This document shows, in pieces, positions 56,919 to 64,000 of a stretch of 64,000 bases of DNA (within the stretch, counting starts at the first letter, position 1; each line of letters begins with the position of its first letter). The notes under the pieces are model-generated. The model saw nothing but the letters and a program-made list of their open reading frames with translations, had not been told where the DNA came from and made no database searches. Source of the DNA: Flavobacterium pectinovorum (GTDB lineage: Bacteria; Bacteroidota; Bacteroidia; Flavobacteriales; Flavobacteriaceae). The translations under genes and the position numbers were made by a program. The stretch is from positions 179,402 through 243,401 of the forward strand of contig NZ_FRBX01000007.1 in NCBI RefSeq assembly GCF_900142715.1. Reading direction: 5' to 3'.

Positions 56919-58565
56919 ATGAACAGACGAAATGCTTTAAAATTGGGCACAACAGCCCTGGCTGGACTCTACCTGTCACCTTTATTAGGACAAATTAATA
57001 TTTTTAACAATTCTGCATTCAAAGGACCTTTCGAACCTACTTGGGATTCGCTTGAAAAATACCAAGTGCCTGATTGGTTTCGTGATGCTAAATTTGGAAT
57101 GTGGGCGCATTGGGGCCCTCAATGTGAGCCAGAAGCAGGTGATTGGTACGCAAGAGGAATGTATCAGGAAGATTCCTGGCAATATAAATATCATGTTGAA
57201 AAATACGGTCATCCTTCAAAATTTGGTTTTAAAGATGTGATCAATGTCTGGAAAGCAGATAACTGGAATCCAGAAGAGCTGGTTAATTTATATAAGGATT
57301 CGGGTGCCAAATATTTTATGGCAATGGCGAATCACCATGATAATTTGGATTTGTATGATAGTAAATATCAACCGAATTGGAATTCGACAAAAGTAGGTCC
57401 AAAAAAAGATATAATAGCAGGATGGGAAAAAGCCGCTCGCAAAGCAGGCCTTCCTTTTGCTGTTAGTGTTCACGCAGCACATGCCTGGAGTTGGTTTGAA
57501 ACTGCTCAGCGTTCTGATAAAAACGGATCTTTAGCAGGAGTGCCGTATGATGGAAAATTGACTAAAGCCGATGGAAAAGGAACTTGGTGGGAAGGTTTAG
57601 ATCCTCAGGAATTATATGCTCAAAATCATCCATTAAGCGAAAGAAGCTCCGATAATGGTGCGATACACGGCCAATGGAATTGGGGAAATGGAGTAGCAAA
57701 GCCTTCGGAAGCTTACATGGAGAATTTTTATGATCGAACCATTGATTTGATTGACAAATATAATCCTGATATGATTTATTTTGATGATACCGCATTACCA
57801 TTGTGGCCTGTCAGCGATGCAGGTTTACGTATTGCGGCACACATGTATAACAAAAGTCTCCAAAAAAATAAAACCGTTCAAGCGGTAATCACAGGTAAAA
57901 TATTAGATACACAGCAAAAAAAAGCCTTGGTTTGGGATATCGAAAAAGGACAAGGTAATGATATAGAACCTTTGCCTTGGCAGACAGATACTTGTCTTGG
58001 TAACTGGCATTATGATCGTGGGGTTTACGAAAGGAAGGAATATAAGTCAGCTAAAACAGTTATTCATACCCTGATTGATGCAGTAAGTAAAAATGGGAAT
58101 TTAATGCTTAATATTCCGGTAAGAGGAGATGGAAGTATCGACGAATTAGAACGACAGATTGTAAAAGAAATTGGTGTTTGGATGAAACTAAATAGCAAAA
58201 GTATTTATGGTACTCGTCCTTGGAAAATATTTGGGGAAGGCCCTCAGCTAGGGAGCGCCGGAGCTTTAACCGCTCAAGGTTTTAATGAAGGAAAAGGAAA
58301 ACCCTTTACATCAGAAGATATTCGTTTTGTTCAAAAAGATAAAATACTTTATGCTACTGTAATGGCATGGCCGGAAAGCGGTACTGCAATTATTAAAAAT
58401 TTGGGTAAATCTAACCAACATCTTATAGAGGAAATAAGACAGATTAGACTAGTTAGTACAGGACAAAAACTGAAATTCAAGCAGAATTTAAATTCTCTTG
58501 AAGTATATTTTCCAAATCAAAAACCAGAAGCTTCTTATGCGAATGCTTTGGAAATTTTATCATAA
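56919..58565 (+). CDS. GH29 alpha-L-fucosidase
   Basis: Protein of 548 residues. The N-terminus NRRNALKLGTTALAGLYLSP looks like a twin-arginine-type export signal. The barrel begins with WFRDAKFGMWAHWGP (about 52-66), followed by YKDSGAKYFMAMANHHDN, as is typical of GH29. The likely nucleophile is an Asp in PDMIYFDDTALP (about 282-293), and NLMLNIPVRGDGSI (about 392-405) is the conserved closing motif. It removes alpha-linked L-fucose. It precedes a GH31 gene by 40 bp with a divergent AraC regulator, suggesting a small locus for a fucose- and xylose- or glucose-decorated glycan. Linkage specificity cannot be read. Confidence 0.92.
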   Translation: MNRRNALKLGTTALAGLYLSPLLGQINIFNNSAFKGPFEPTWDSLEKYQVPDWFRDAKFGMWAHWGPQCEPEAGDWYARGMYQEDSWQYKYHVEKYGHPSKFGFKDVINVWKADNWNPEELVNLYKDSGAKYFMAMANHHDNLDLYDSKYQPNWNSTKVGPKKDIIAGWEKAARKAGLPFAVSVHAAHAWSWFETAQRSDKNGSLAGVPYDGKLTKADGKGTWWEGLDPQELYAQNHPLSERSSDNGAIHGQWNWGNGVAKPSEAYMENFYDRTIDLIDKYNPDMIYFDDTALPLWPVSDAGLRIAAHMYNKSLQKNKTVQAVITGKILDTQQKKALVWDIEKGQGNDIEPLPWQTDTCLGNWHYDRGVYERKEYKSAKTVIHTLIDAVSKNGNLMLNIPVRGDGSIDELERQIVKEIGVWMKLNSKSIYGTRPWKIFGEGPQLGSAGALTAQGFNEGKGKPFTSEDIRFVQKDKILYATVMAWPESGTAIIKNLGKSNQHLIEEIRQIRLVSTGQKLKFKQNLNSLEVYFPNQKPEASYANALEILS

Positions 58566-58605
58566 TGTAAATTGATTTTGTTTTATAATTCTACATAAAG
58601 ATTAA

Positions 58606-61230
58606 ATGAAAAAAATAACAATTCTATTTGTCTTCCTGATTCCAATATTTTGTATTGGACAAGTGGTTAAGAGCTATAAGAAATATAAAGATAAAGTAAT
58701 TATAGCTTTCGATAAAGGTGAACTGTATTTAAGTCCTCTAACCGAAAATACCGTAAGGATTCAGTATGGCTTGGAAATGAAAAATCAAATTCCTGAATTA
58801 GTTTTTACTTCGAAAGTTAAAGTACCTGATTTTAAGGTTTCTGAATCCAACTCACTAATTGAAATTGCTATATCAAAAATGATTATTGCAGTAGATAAGA
58901 AGACTGGATCATTGTCTTATCGCAACCATGAGGGAAAAGTTTTTCTTAGCGAGAAACCTGATAGTCGTATTTTGAAACCAAGTTCAGTACAAGGTGTACC
59001 TTGCCAAATTGTTGAACAAGGTTTTAGCACTTTACCCGATGAATATATTTTTGGAACAGGTCAGTTTCAGGACGGATATTTAAATATTAAGGGATTACCC
59101 AGAAGACTAACCCAAGTGAATACACAAATTGCTATTCCATTTATAATGTCAAGCAAAGGTTATGGTTTGCTATGGCATAATTATGGTCTTACTGATTTTA
59201 ATCCTGCTGATAGTATTGTTAAATTAAAGCCTGCAGGTATAAGTGGGGAAGCGATAACTGTTGCTGTTACAACTACTAACGGAACACAAAAGGAAACTCG
59301 TCAGGACGGTGTTTTTATCGGAAATTTCACTATTAAAGATACAGATGAGTACGCTATTCTACTGGATGTGGGACAAAAAATGGCCAGAAAATGGCAATTG
59401 ACAATTGACGGTAAGGAGGTTCTTAATTTTAAAAACCACTGGTTACCACCAACAACCAGTACATTGGTTAAACTAACAGCGGGTAAACACGAGATTACTG
59501 TTACAGGAGAAAAAAATGATCTCCCCGTTGTGTATTATCGTAAAATCACCAATGAAACAGTATTTAGATCTCCTGTCGCGAGCATACTGGATTATGTTGT
59601 TTTTGCCGGAAATTCAGATGAGGTTATTTCAAGCTATCGTAATCTGACAGGACAGGCTCCGCTTATGCCCATATGGGCATTGGGCTATATTCATTGCCGT
59701 GAACGTTTTACTACTCAAGATGATTTGCTTGAGAATGCCAGAGCATTCAGGGAGAAAAAATTGCCAATGGATTTAATTGTTCAGGATTGGCAATATTGGG
59801 GTAAATACGGTTGGAATTCGATGAAATTTGATGAAGAGCTGTATCCGAATCCGTCTGCAATGGTAAAAGAATTACATCAAATGAATATGCGACTAATGCT
59901 TTCCGTTTGGTCCAAAATTGATAAAGAAAGTGTTGTTGGTAAAGAGTTTAGTAACAAAAAATACTATATCCCAAATACAGAGTGGGTTGATTTTTTTAAT
60001 CCTGATGCAGCAAATTATTATTGGAAAAACTTTAGTAAAAAACTATTAAAACCTTATGAAATTGATGCATGGTGGCAGGATGCTACTGAACCGGAAAATG
60101 ATGATTTGGTAAACAGAAAAATAAATAACGGAACAATTCCCGGAGAGCAAATGCGAAATGTGTATCCGATGTACGTAACAAAAACAGTTTATGAGGGTTC
60201 TCGTAAAGATGCTCCGGATAAAAGGGTTTTTATCCTTACCAGAAGCGGATTTTCAGGCCAACAGCGTTATGCAGCAGCTGTTTGGACTGGAGATGTAGGT
60301 AACGATTGGGAAACCCTACGTCGACAGCTAACTGCTGGATTAAATTATTCAATAACAGGATTGCCTTGGTGGACTTTTGATGCAGGAGGGTTTTTCCGTC
60401 CGGGCAAAAGCCAATTTACGGATACTAAATTTCACGAACGCTTTTTAAGATGGTTTCAGTTGGCTACATTCTCTCCACTACAAAGAGTACATGGATATGA
60501 GACGAATACTGAGTTTTGGAGATATGGTGAGAAAGTAGAAGCCGAATCTTTAAAATATTTAAACTTTCGTTATCGTCTGCTTCCGTATATTTATTCCCAA
60601 GCAGCAGATATAACATTTAAAAACGGAACCTTGATGCGTCCACTGATAATGGATTTTGCAAATGATACAAAAGCACTTCAACAAAAATATGAGTATATGT
60701 TTGGACCTGCGTTTCTTGTGGCGCCAGTTGTTTCAGAAGGAATGGAAAACTGGGATGTTTACTTGCCAGAAAATCAATCAGTATGGTTTAACTTTTGGAC
60801 GGGAAAACAGTATAAAGGTGGGCAAACAATACAAACAGCTTCGTCTCTTTCAACTATTCCTCTATATGTAAAATCGGGTTCTGTAATTCCAATGGGTGAA
60901 AAAATACAGTACACAAATGAAAAGCCTGCTGAAAATCTTGAAATTAGAATATATACAGGATCAGATGGCAAGTTTGAACTTTATGAAGATGAAGGAGTAA
61001 ATTACAACTATGAGAAAGGAGCTTTTTCGATTATACCTTTTGAATGGAATGAGCAAAAACAAACCCTTACAATTGGAAAACGAAAAGGCAAAATCTTTAA
61101 TGGGTTAATTGAAAACAGGGTATTCAATATCGTTTGGGTTAATGAATCAAACGGTGTTGGTCTCGAAAAAGCGGAAACAAATATCTCTGTAAAATACATT
61201 GGAAATAATATTGATATTTTAAGAGAATAA
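58606..61230 (+). CDS. GH31 glycosidase (alpha-xylosidase/alpha-glucosidase type)
   Basis: Protein of 874 residues with a signal peptide (about 1-18, ending FCIG). An N-terminal beta-sandwich (about 25-230) contains FGTGQFQDG, followed by a PA14-like insertion (about 240-320: GNFTIKDTDEYAILLDVG, LTIDGKEVLNF). The catalytic barrel runs about 345-690: LIVQDWQYWG (about 388-397), nucleophile Asp in WWQDATEPE (about 491) and acid/base Asp in WTGDVGNDW (about 563). A C-terminal beta domain of DUF5110 type follows. PA14-inserted GH31 enzymes include alpha-xylosidases of xyloglucan degradation, so together with the fucosidase, fucosylated xyloglucan is a reasonable but unproven target. Confidence 0.9.
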   Translation: MKKITILFVFLIPIFCIGQVVKSYKKYKDKVIIAFDKGELYLSPLTENTVRIQYGLEMKNQIPELVFTSKVKVPDFKVSESNSLIEIAISKMIIAVDKKTGSLSYRNHEGKVFLSEKPDSRILKPSSVQGVPCQIVEQGFSTLPDEYIFGTGQFQDGYLNIKGLPRRLTQVNTQIAIPFIMSSKGYGLLWHNYGLTDFNPADSIVKLKPAGISGEAITVAVTTTNGTQKETRQDGVFIGNFTIKDTDEYAILLDVGQKMARKWQLTIDGKEVLNFKNHWLPPTTSTLVKLTAGKHEITVTGEKNDLPVVYYRKITNETVFRSPVASILDYVVFAGNSDEVISSYRNLTGQAPLMPIWALGYIHCRERFTTQDDLLENARAFREKKLPMDLIVQDWQYWGKYGWNSMKFDEELYPNPSAMVKELHQMNMRLMLSVWSKIDKESVVGKEFSNKKYYIPNTEWVDFFNPDAANYYWKNFSKKLLKPYEIDAWWQDATEPENDDLVNRKINNGTIPGEQMRNVYPMYVTKTVYEGSRKDAPDKRVFILTRSGFSGQQRYAAAVWTGDVGNDWETLRRQLTAGLNYSITGLPWWTFDAGGFFRPGKSQFTDTKFHERFLRWFQLATFSPLQRVHGYETNTEFWRYGEKVEAESLKYLNFRYRLLPYIYSQAADITFKNGTLMRPLIMDFANDTKALQQKYEYMFGPAFLVAPVVSEGMENWDVYLPENQSVWFNFWTGKQYKGGQTIQTASSLSTIPLYVKSGSVIPMGEKIQYTNEKPAENLEIRIYTGSDGKFELYEDEGVNYNYEKGAFSIIPFEWNEQKQTLTIGKRKGKIFNGLIENRVFNIVWVNESNGVGLEKAETNISVKYIGNNIDILRE

Positions 61231-61511
61231 AAGTAAACTTTTATAATTTCATTCTAATTCTAAGCTTACAGTTAGTCATTCTTATAACAGTTTTTATGTT
61301 GAATTTATAGAGATTAACCCTCTTTAAAAAGTAAAATTATGATTTCAAAAATGTTATGTTACACCTGTGATTTAGTTGATGATGACGAATTAATAGATTT
61401 TTGAAAGCTGTTAAAACAAGCGATATTGTATTGTTTATAACACAAACAGATACAGTCCATTTTGACGTAGGAATGTACAACGGCAACCTGCAGTAACTAG
61501 TGATAAACAGC

Positions 61512-61895
61512 TCAATCCTTTTTCATTCTGCTGATGATGCGTTTTCTGTGAATGAATCCCCAATCTGCTATTGTATTGGTGAGCTCTTTAAGCGAATTGC
61601 CGTACTCTGTAATTCGATATTCGACGGCAACAGGCGCAGTGCTTAACACTCTACGCTCAATAAGCTCATTTATTTCCAGATCTTTCAATTCGCGGCTGAG
61701 CACTTTGCCGGAAATACCTTTAACCTCATTCAGCAGTTCGGAATAGCGCATTGGCTTATAGCACAAGCAGGCAACGATGGACATTTTCCATTTCCCATTT
61801 AAAATATCCATTGTATCGCTGATCGCTAATATTTTATGGGCGCAATCTTTTATTGGTTCAAATTTCTGTTCCATATCATTTAGGTGGTTACCCAT
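61512..61895 (-). CDS. HxlR-family transcriptional regulator
   Basis: Protein of 127 residues with the winged-helix pattern of HxlR/YodB regulators: ILNGKWKMSIVACLCYKPMR (about 32-51), YSELLNEVKGISGKVLSREL (about 52-71), wing VEYRITEYGNSL (about 95-106). It has cysteines near residues 18, 44 and 46, as in redox-sensing members. It is divergent from a nitroreductase gene; the 77-bp gap contains repeated TTTGTCACT boxes, one overlapping its own start, which fits autorepression and control of the nitroreductase. Confidence 0.9.
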   Translation of the reverse strand: MGNHLNDMEQKFEPIKDCAHKILAISDTMDILNGKWKMSIVACLCYKPMRYSELLNEVKGISGKVLSRELKDLEINELIERRVLSTAPVAVEYRITEYGNSLKELTNTIADWGFIHRKRIISRMKKD

Positions 61896-61929
61896 TTGTC
61901 ACTATAACTTTTTGTCACTAAGTGACAAA
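61895..61929. promoter_or_regulatory. HxlR operator: TTTGTCACT repeats with palindrome
   Basis: TTTGTCACT occurs at 61895-61903 and 61911-61919, and its complement AGTGACAAA at 61921-61929. The last two form a perfect 9-1-9 palindrome. One half-site overlaps the regulator's start codon and the palindrome lies just upstream of the nitroreductase -7 element, which is ideal for control of both divergent genes. Confidence 0.75.
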
Positions 61930-61946
61930 TATACACATAACTGATA

Positions 61947-61954
61947 TAGCTTTG
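61947..61954 (+). promoter_or_regulatory. -7 promoter element of nitroreductase gene
   Basis: TAGCTTTG matches TAnnTTTG, 18 bp before the start codon. No clear -33 TTG is seen at the normal distance. Confidence 0.5.
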
Positions 61955-61972
61955 CATTAAAATTATATAAAT

Positions 61973-62602
61973 ATGGAATTGATCAAAAATTTACAATGGC
62001 GATATGCTGTTAAGAAATACACAGATGAACTGGTTAGTGAAGACAAGATTGACCAAATCATCGAAGCCATCAATCTTAGCGCTTCTTCCTGCGGGATACA
62101 GCCTTATCGCCTGATTGTGGTAACTAATCCTGAAATACGACAAAAATTAGCGGAGGGATCATTCAATACTCAGATCTTGAATTCTTCTCATTTACTTGTT
62201 TTTGCTGCATTTAACAATATAACCAGCGAGTACATTGCAGATTACGTAGCAATGATGGAAAAAAAACGCGCTTTGGAAGTTGGAGCTCTAAATCCTTTAA
62301 AGGATGCAGTGACTTCTTTTTTTTTCACTCAAACTCCCGAGCAACACGCGATTTGGTCTGCTAAACAAGCTTGTATTGGCCTTGGAACTGCCTTAATCGC
62401 AGCAGCTGAACTTAAAGTAGATGCTACTCCTATGGAAGGTTTTGATCCGGAGTTGTTTAATAATGTTTTGGGTTTGTCAGAAAAGAATCTTCATGCTTCT
62501 GTCATTATTTCTTTGGGCTATCGCGATACTGCAAACGATTATTTGGCTTCCATGTCAAAAGTTCGCCTGCCAATTGATCAATTTGCAACTAAAATAAAAT
62601 AA
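61973..62602 (+). CDS. NAD(P)H-dependent nitroreductase-family oxidoreductase
   Basis: Flavoenzyme of 209 residues: WRYAVKKYTDE at the start, SASSCGIQPYRLIVV (about 32-46) for FMN binding, and ACIGLGTALIAAAELKVDATPMEGFDPE (about 139-166), typical of NfsB/YdgI-like nitroreductases. It reduces quinones or nitro compounds using FMN. The divergent HxlR gene and shared operator suggest induction by reactive electrophiles or quinones, as in YodB/HypR-like systems. Confidence 0.92.
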   Translation: MELIKNLQWRYAVKKYTDELVSEDKIDQIIEAINLSASSCGIQPYRLIVVTNPEIRQKLAEGSFNTQILNSSHLLVFAAFNNITSEYIADYVAMMEKKRALEVGALNPLKDAVTSFFFTQTPEQHAIWSAKQACIGLGTALIAAAELKVDATPMEGFDPELFNNVLGLSEKNLHASVIISLGYRDTANDYLASMSKVRLPIDQFATKIK

Positions 62603-62677
62603 TTGAACTACTATTTACAGATGTGATAAATTATCAGAATTTAAATTCAATTTTGATTCGAACTTATTAAAGTAAAA

Positions 62678-62715
62678 AATAATAAACCTCCAAAAAAGTT
62701 TGGAGGTTTATTATT
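62678..62715. terminator. Bidirectional hairpin terminator
   Basis: A perfect 15-bp stem AATAATAAACCTCCA / TGGAGGTTTATTATT with an 8-nt loop, between the nitroreductase (76 bp upstream) and the convergent Xre gene. The AT-rich arms allow function on both strands. The rest of the 62603-62863 gap has no recognisable gene. Confidence 0.75.
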
Positions 62716-62863
62716 GACTGTACTGTAATATGTTACTGATAATGATATTATTCCGTTTTCATTTTTCGCTCAAATTCTCGTTTCACATCGATATATTTAT
62801 TATCACAACGTAAATTCACCTAAATCTCCGCGATTACGGTTAGTGGTTGTCAGTGGTCGCTGT

Positions 62864-63073
62864 TTACTTATCATTAACATATTCTAAAATGTCGGCTGGT
62901 TGGCAGTCCAAAGCTCTACAAATAGCTTCCAAGGTGCTAAAGCGGATCGCCTTAGCTTTTCCAGTCTTTAATATTGAAAGATTAGATAATGTCAAATCAA
63001 CTCTTTCAGAAAGTTCATTCAGAGAAACTTTTCGTTTTGCCATCATCACATTCAGGTTTACAATTATTGGCAT
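62864..63073 (-). CDS. Small Xre/Cro-type helix-turn-helix regulator
   Basis: Protein of 69 residues that is a single helix-turn-helix domain: KVSLNELSERVDLTLSNLSI (about 15-34) and KAIRFSTLEAICRALDCQPA (about 40-59), ending DILEYVND. It is of the YozG-like type that normally follows a DUF2975 membrane-protein gene; a truncated remnant of such a gene ends 3 bp upstream on the same strand. Confidence 0.9.
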   Translation of the reverse strand: MPIIVNLNVMMAKRKVSLNELSERVDLTLSNLSILKTGKAKAIRFSTLEAICRALDCQPADILEYVNDK

Positions 63074-63076
63074 AGC

Positions 63077-63229
63077 TTACGCTGTTAAGTCGTTATCGTT
63101 TTGGATTTCAACTCCTTTTTGAAAAATTGTCGCAATAACATAGACTACGGCTGCCATCAATATAAATGCCTGATTGTCTACCCAAAACTCGTTTAGATTG
63201 TCGATAACATAACCATGATGTTGTAAGTT
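63077..63229 (-). pseudogene. C-terminal remnant of a DUF2975 membrane protein
   Basis: Fifty minus-strand codons end 3 bp before the Xre start: one membrane helix (AFILMAAVVYVIATIF) followed by QKGVEIQNDNDLTA, which matches the characteristic DUF2975 ending (KKGVxLQxENDLTV). An in-frame stop precedes it and no start codon or upstream helices are visible, so the gene has lost its 5' part. The rest of the stretch up to 63400 is AT-rich and unassigned. Confidence 0.6.
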
Positions 63230-63400
63230 TTAAACTAATTTACTGTAATCTTTTTTAATTTCGTGGCTTGCTTTAATTGAAATTTACTGATTTATTCTTA
63301 TTTTCTATATCAACTTTAATGGAAGCTTATTGTTTTTAAGGTTTCTTTTATTTTGTATAGCGGTATATTTTGGTTAAATTGTATATCCAAAAAAAGATTT

Positions 63401-63976
63401 ATGAAACAATTACCTCTACTATTAATTCTTGCCTGTATTTTTATTTCATGCGAAAACAGAAAAGAACAGGAGCTGCTGAAGAGAGAAAAGGCTATAATTT
63501 TAAAGGAAGAAGAATTTGAAAAAAAAGAAGCAGATTATAATGCATTACTCTCTATGCGCGACAGCATCTTTGCTTTAAAAGACACTATAAATAGGGATGC
63601 TGAATTAATTACGGAATGGTCGGAATCGCTTAAAGGTTTCTGGAACAGTAAGATGCTGTGCAGAGAATCAAACTGCAGCCAGTACGTTATAGGAGACCAG
63701 CGTAATGAAGCCTGGGAATTTGTATCTGATTCTACCGGAACTTATACGAATGTTCTAAATAATAAAAAGCTGGTCAGGGTATTTAAGGCAAAATACCTAA
63801 AAGATAAAATAATGCTTGAATTCAGCAGTGACAGTGTTTCTAAAAACAGAGTAAAAATGAATGTGGTTCTTGATGATATCAAAGAAAATATTATTAAAGG
63901 CACGCAGACTATTACCGGACAGGATAACTGTTCTGCCAGATTCTCGGTAGAACTTACACTTCCTCAAAAAAAATAA
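63401..63976 (+). CDS. Hypothetical lipoprotein with coiled-coil segment
   Basis: I chose ATG 63401, giving 191 residues, because it starts a clean lipoprotein signal (MKQLPLLLILACIFISC, Cys 17); an earlier ATG at 63353 would add 16 residues before it. After the Cys comes a charged, coiled-coil-like helix (about 20-65: KEQELLKREK, EEEFEKKEADYNAL), then a beta-rich domain with SLKGFWNSKMLCRESNCSQY and a later NCSARFSVELTL. I do not recognise the family. Predicted to be anchored in the envelope. The window ends 24 bp after the stop. Confidence 0.75.
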   Translation: MKQLPLLLILACIFISCENRKEQELLKREKAIILKEEEFEKKEADYNALLSMRDSIFALKDTINRDAELITEWSESLKGFWNSKMLCRESNCSQYVIGDQRNEAWEFVSDSTGTYTNVLNNKKLVRVFKAKYLKDKIMLEFSSDSVSKNRVKMNVVLDDIKENIIKGTQTITGQDNCSARFSVELTLPQKK

Positions 63977-64000
63977 TTTATGTTATTAAGTATACAACAC

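Noticed and set aside
61335..61500. Possible small gene or relic (reads MISKMLCYTCDLVDDD, then another frame with KAVKTSDIVLFITQTDT)
   Set aside because: Short, split between frames and not recognisable; could be a decayed gene but the sequence alone does not support it.
62740..62815. Minus-strand tail-like peptide (CDNKYIDVKREFERKMKTE)
   Set aside because: Only 23 codons with a stop just before it; might be a gene end but no family is evident.
62847..63122. Plus-strand 91-codon frame opposite the Xre gene
   Set aside because: The minus strand encodes a clear helix-turn-helix domain and DUF2975 tail; the plus frame has no domain features.
1..64000. CRISPR arrays, tRNA or rRNA genes, IS elements
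   Set aside because: No regularly spaced repeats, no tRNA-like cloverleaf ends or rRNA stretches, and no transposase frames were seen.

Overview
The window looks like a chromosomal segment of a flavobacterium-type Bacteroidota. The DNA is AT-rich. Most of the non-modular proteins belong to families typical of that phylum: SusC/SusD pairs, a FecI/FecR-type signalling pair, a T9SS C-terminal sorting domain, TlpA-type thioredoxin lipoprotein-like enzymes and HxlR regulators. Two upstream sites fit the Bacteroidota -7 element TAnnTTTG.

Region 1 (1-34.5 kb) is a large, entirely plus-strand hybrid NRPS/PKS cluster whose first gene begins outside the window. In order it holds: NRPS A(partial)-T-C-A-T-C; a cyclic-peptide-type ABC exporter; NRPS C-A-T-C; a TonB-receptor-like outer membrane beta-barrel protein; a nucleotidyltransferase; a TauD/SyrP-like dioxygenase fused to a class II aldolase; NRPS C(degenerate)-A-T-C; NRPS docking-halfC-A-T; PKS KS-AT-KR-ACP; NRPS docking-C-A-T-TE; a lipoprotein alpha/beta hydrolase; and a type II thioesterase. 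Specificity residues read by eye suggest Ser, Asp, Gly, Asp, then an unassigned residue, a reduced malonate-type extension, and a last unit activated by an A domain that lacks the conserved amino-group-binding Asp. The predicted product is an acidic, probably beta-hydroxyaspartate-containing lipo- or cyclopeptide-polyketide released by the terminal TE. I do not recognise it as a known compound. Base composition and codon choice shift near 15.6 kb, so the cluster may be a mosaic.

Region 2 (34.6-40.1 kb) is accessory: a family 2 glycosyltransferase, a protein with an Apea-like HEPN RxxxxH motif, a small two-helix membrane protein, and a secreted GH5 glycosidase with a ricin-type lectin and T9SS tail.

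Region 3 (40.2-54.8 kb) is a cell-surface-signalling uptake locus: ECF sigma factor, FecR-like anti-sigma, STN-containing SusC transporter, SusD lipoprotein, TlpA-like thioredoxin protein, S9 prolyl-oligopeptidase and M16 metallopeptidase. It most likely imports and degrades a peptide or peptide-like ligand and ends in a strong terminator.

Region 4 (54.9-64 kb) contains a cold-shock protein with a palindrome upstream, a decayed histidine-kinase relic, an AraC regulator divergent from a GH29/GH31 glycosidase pair, an HxlR repressor divergent from a nitroreductase with an obvious shared operator, a Xre regulator preceded by a truncated DUF2975 gene, and a coiled-coil lipoprotein.
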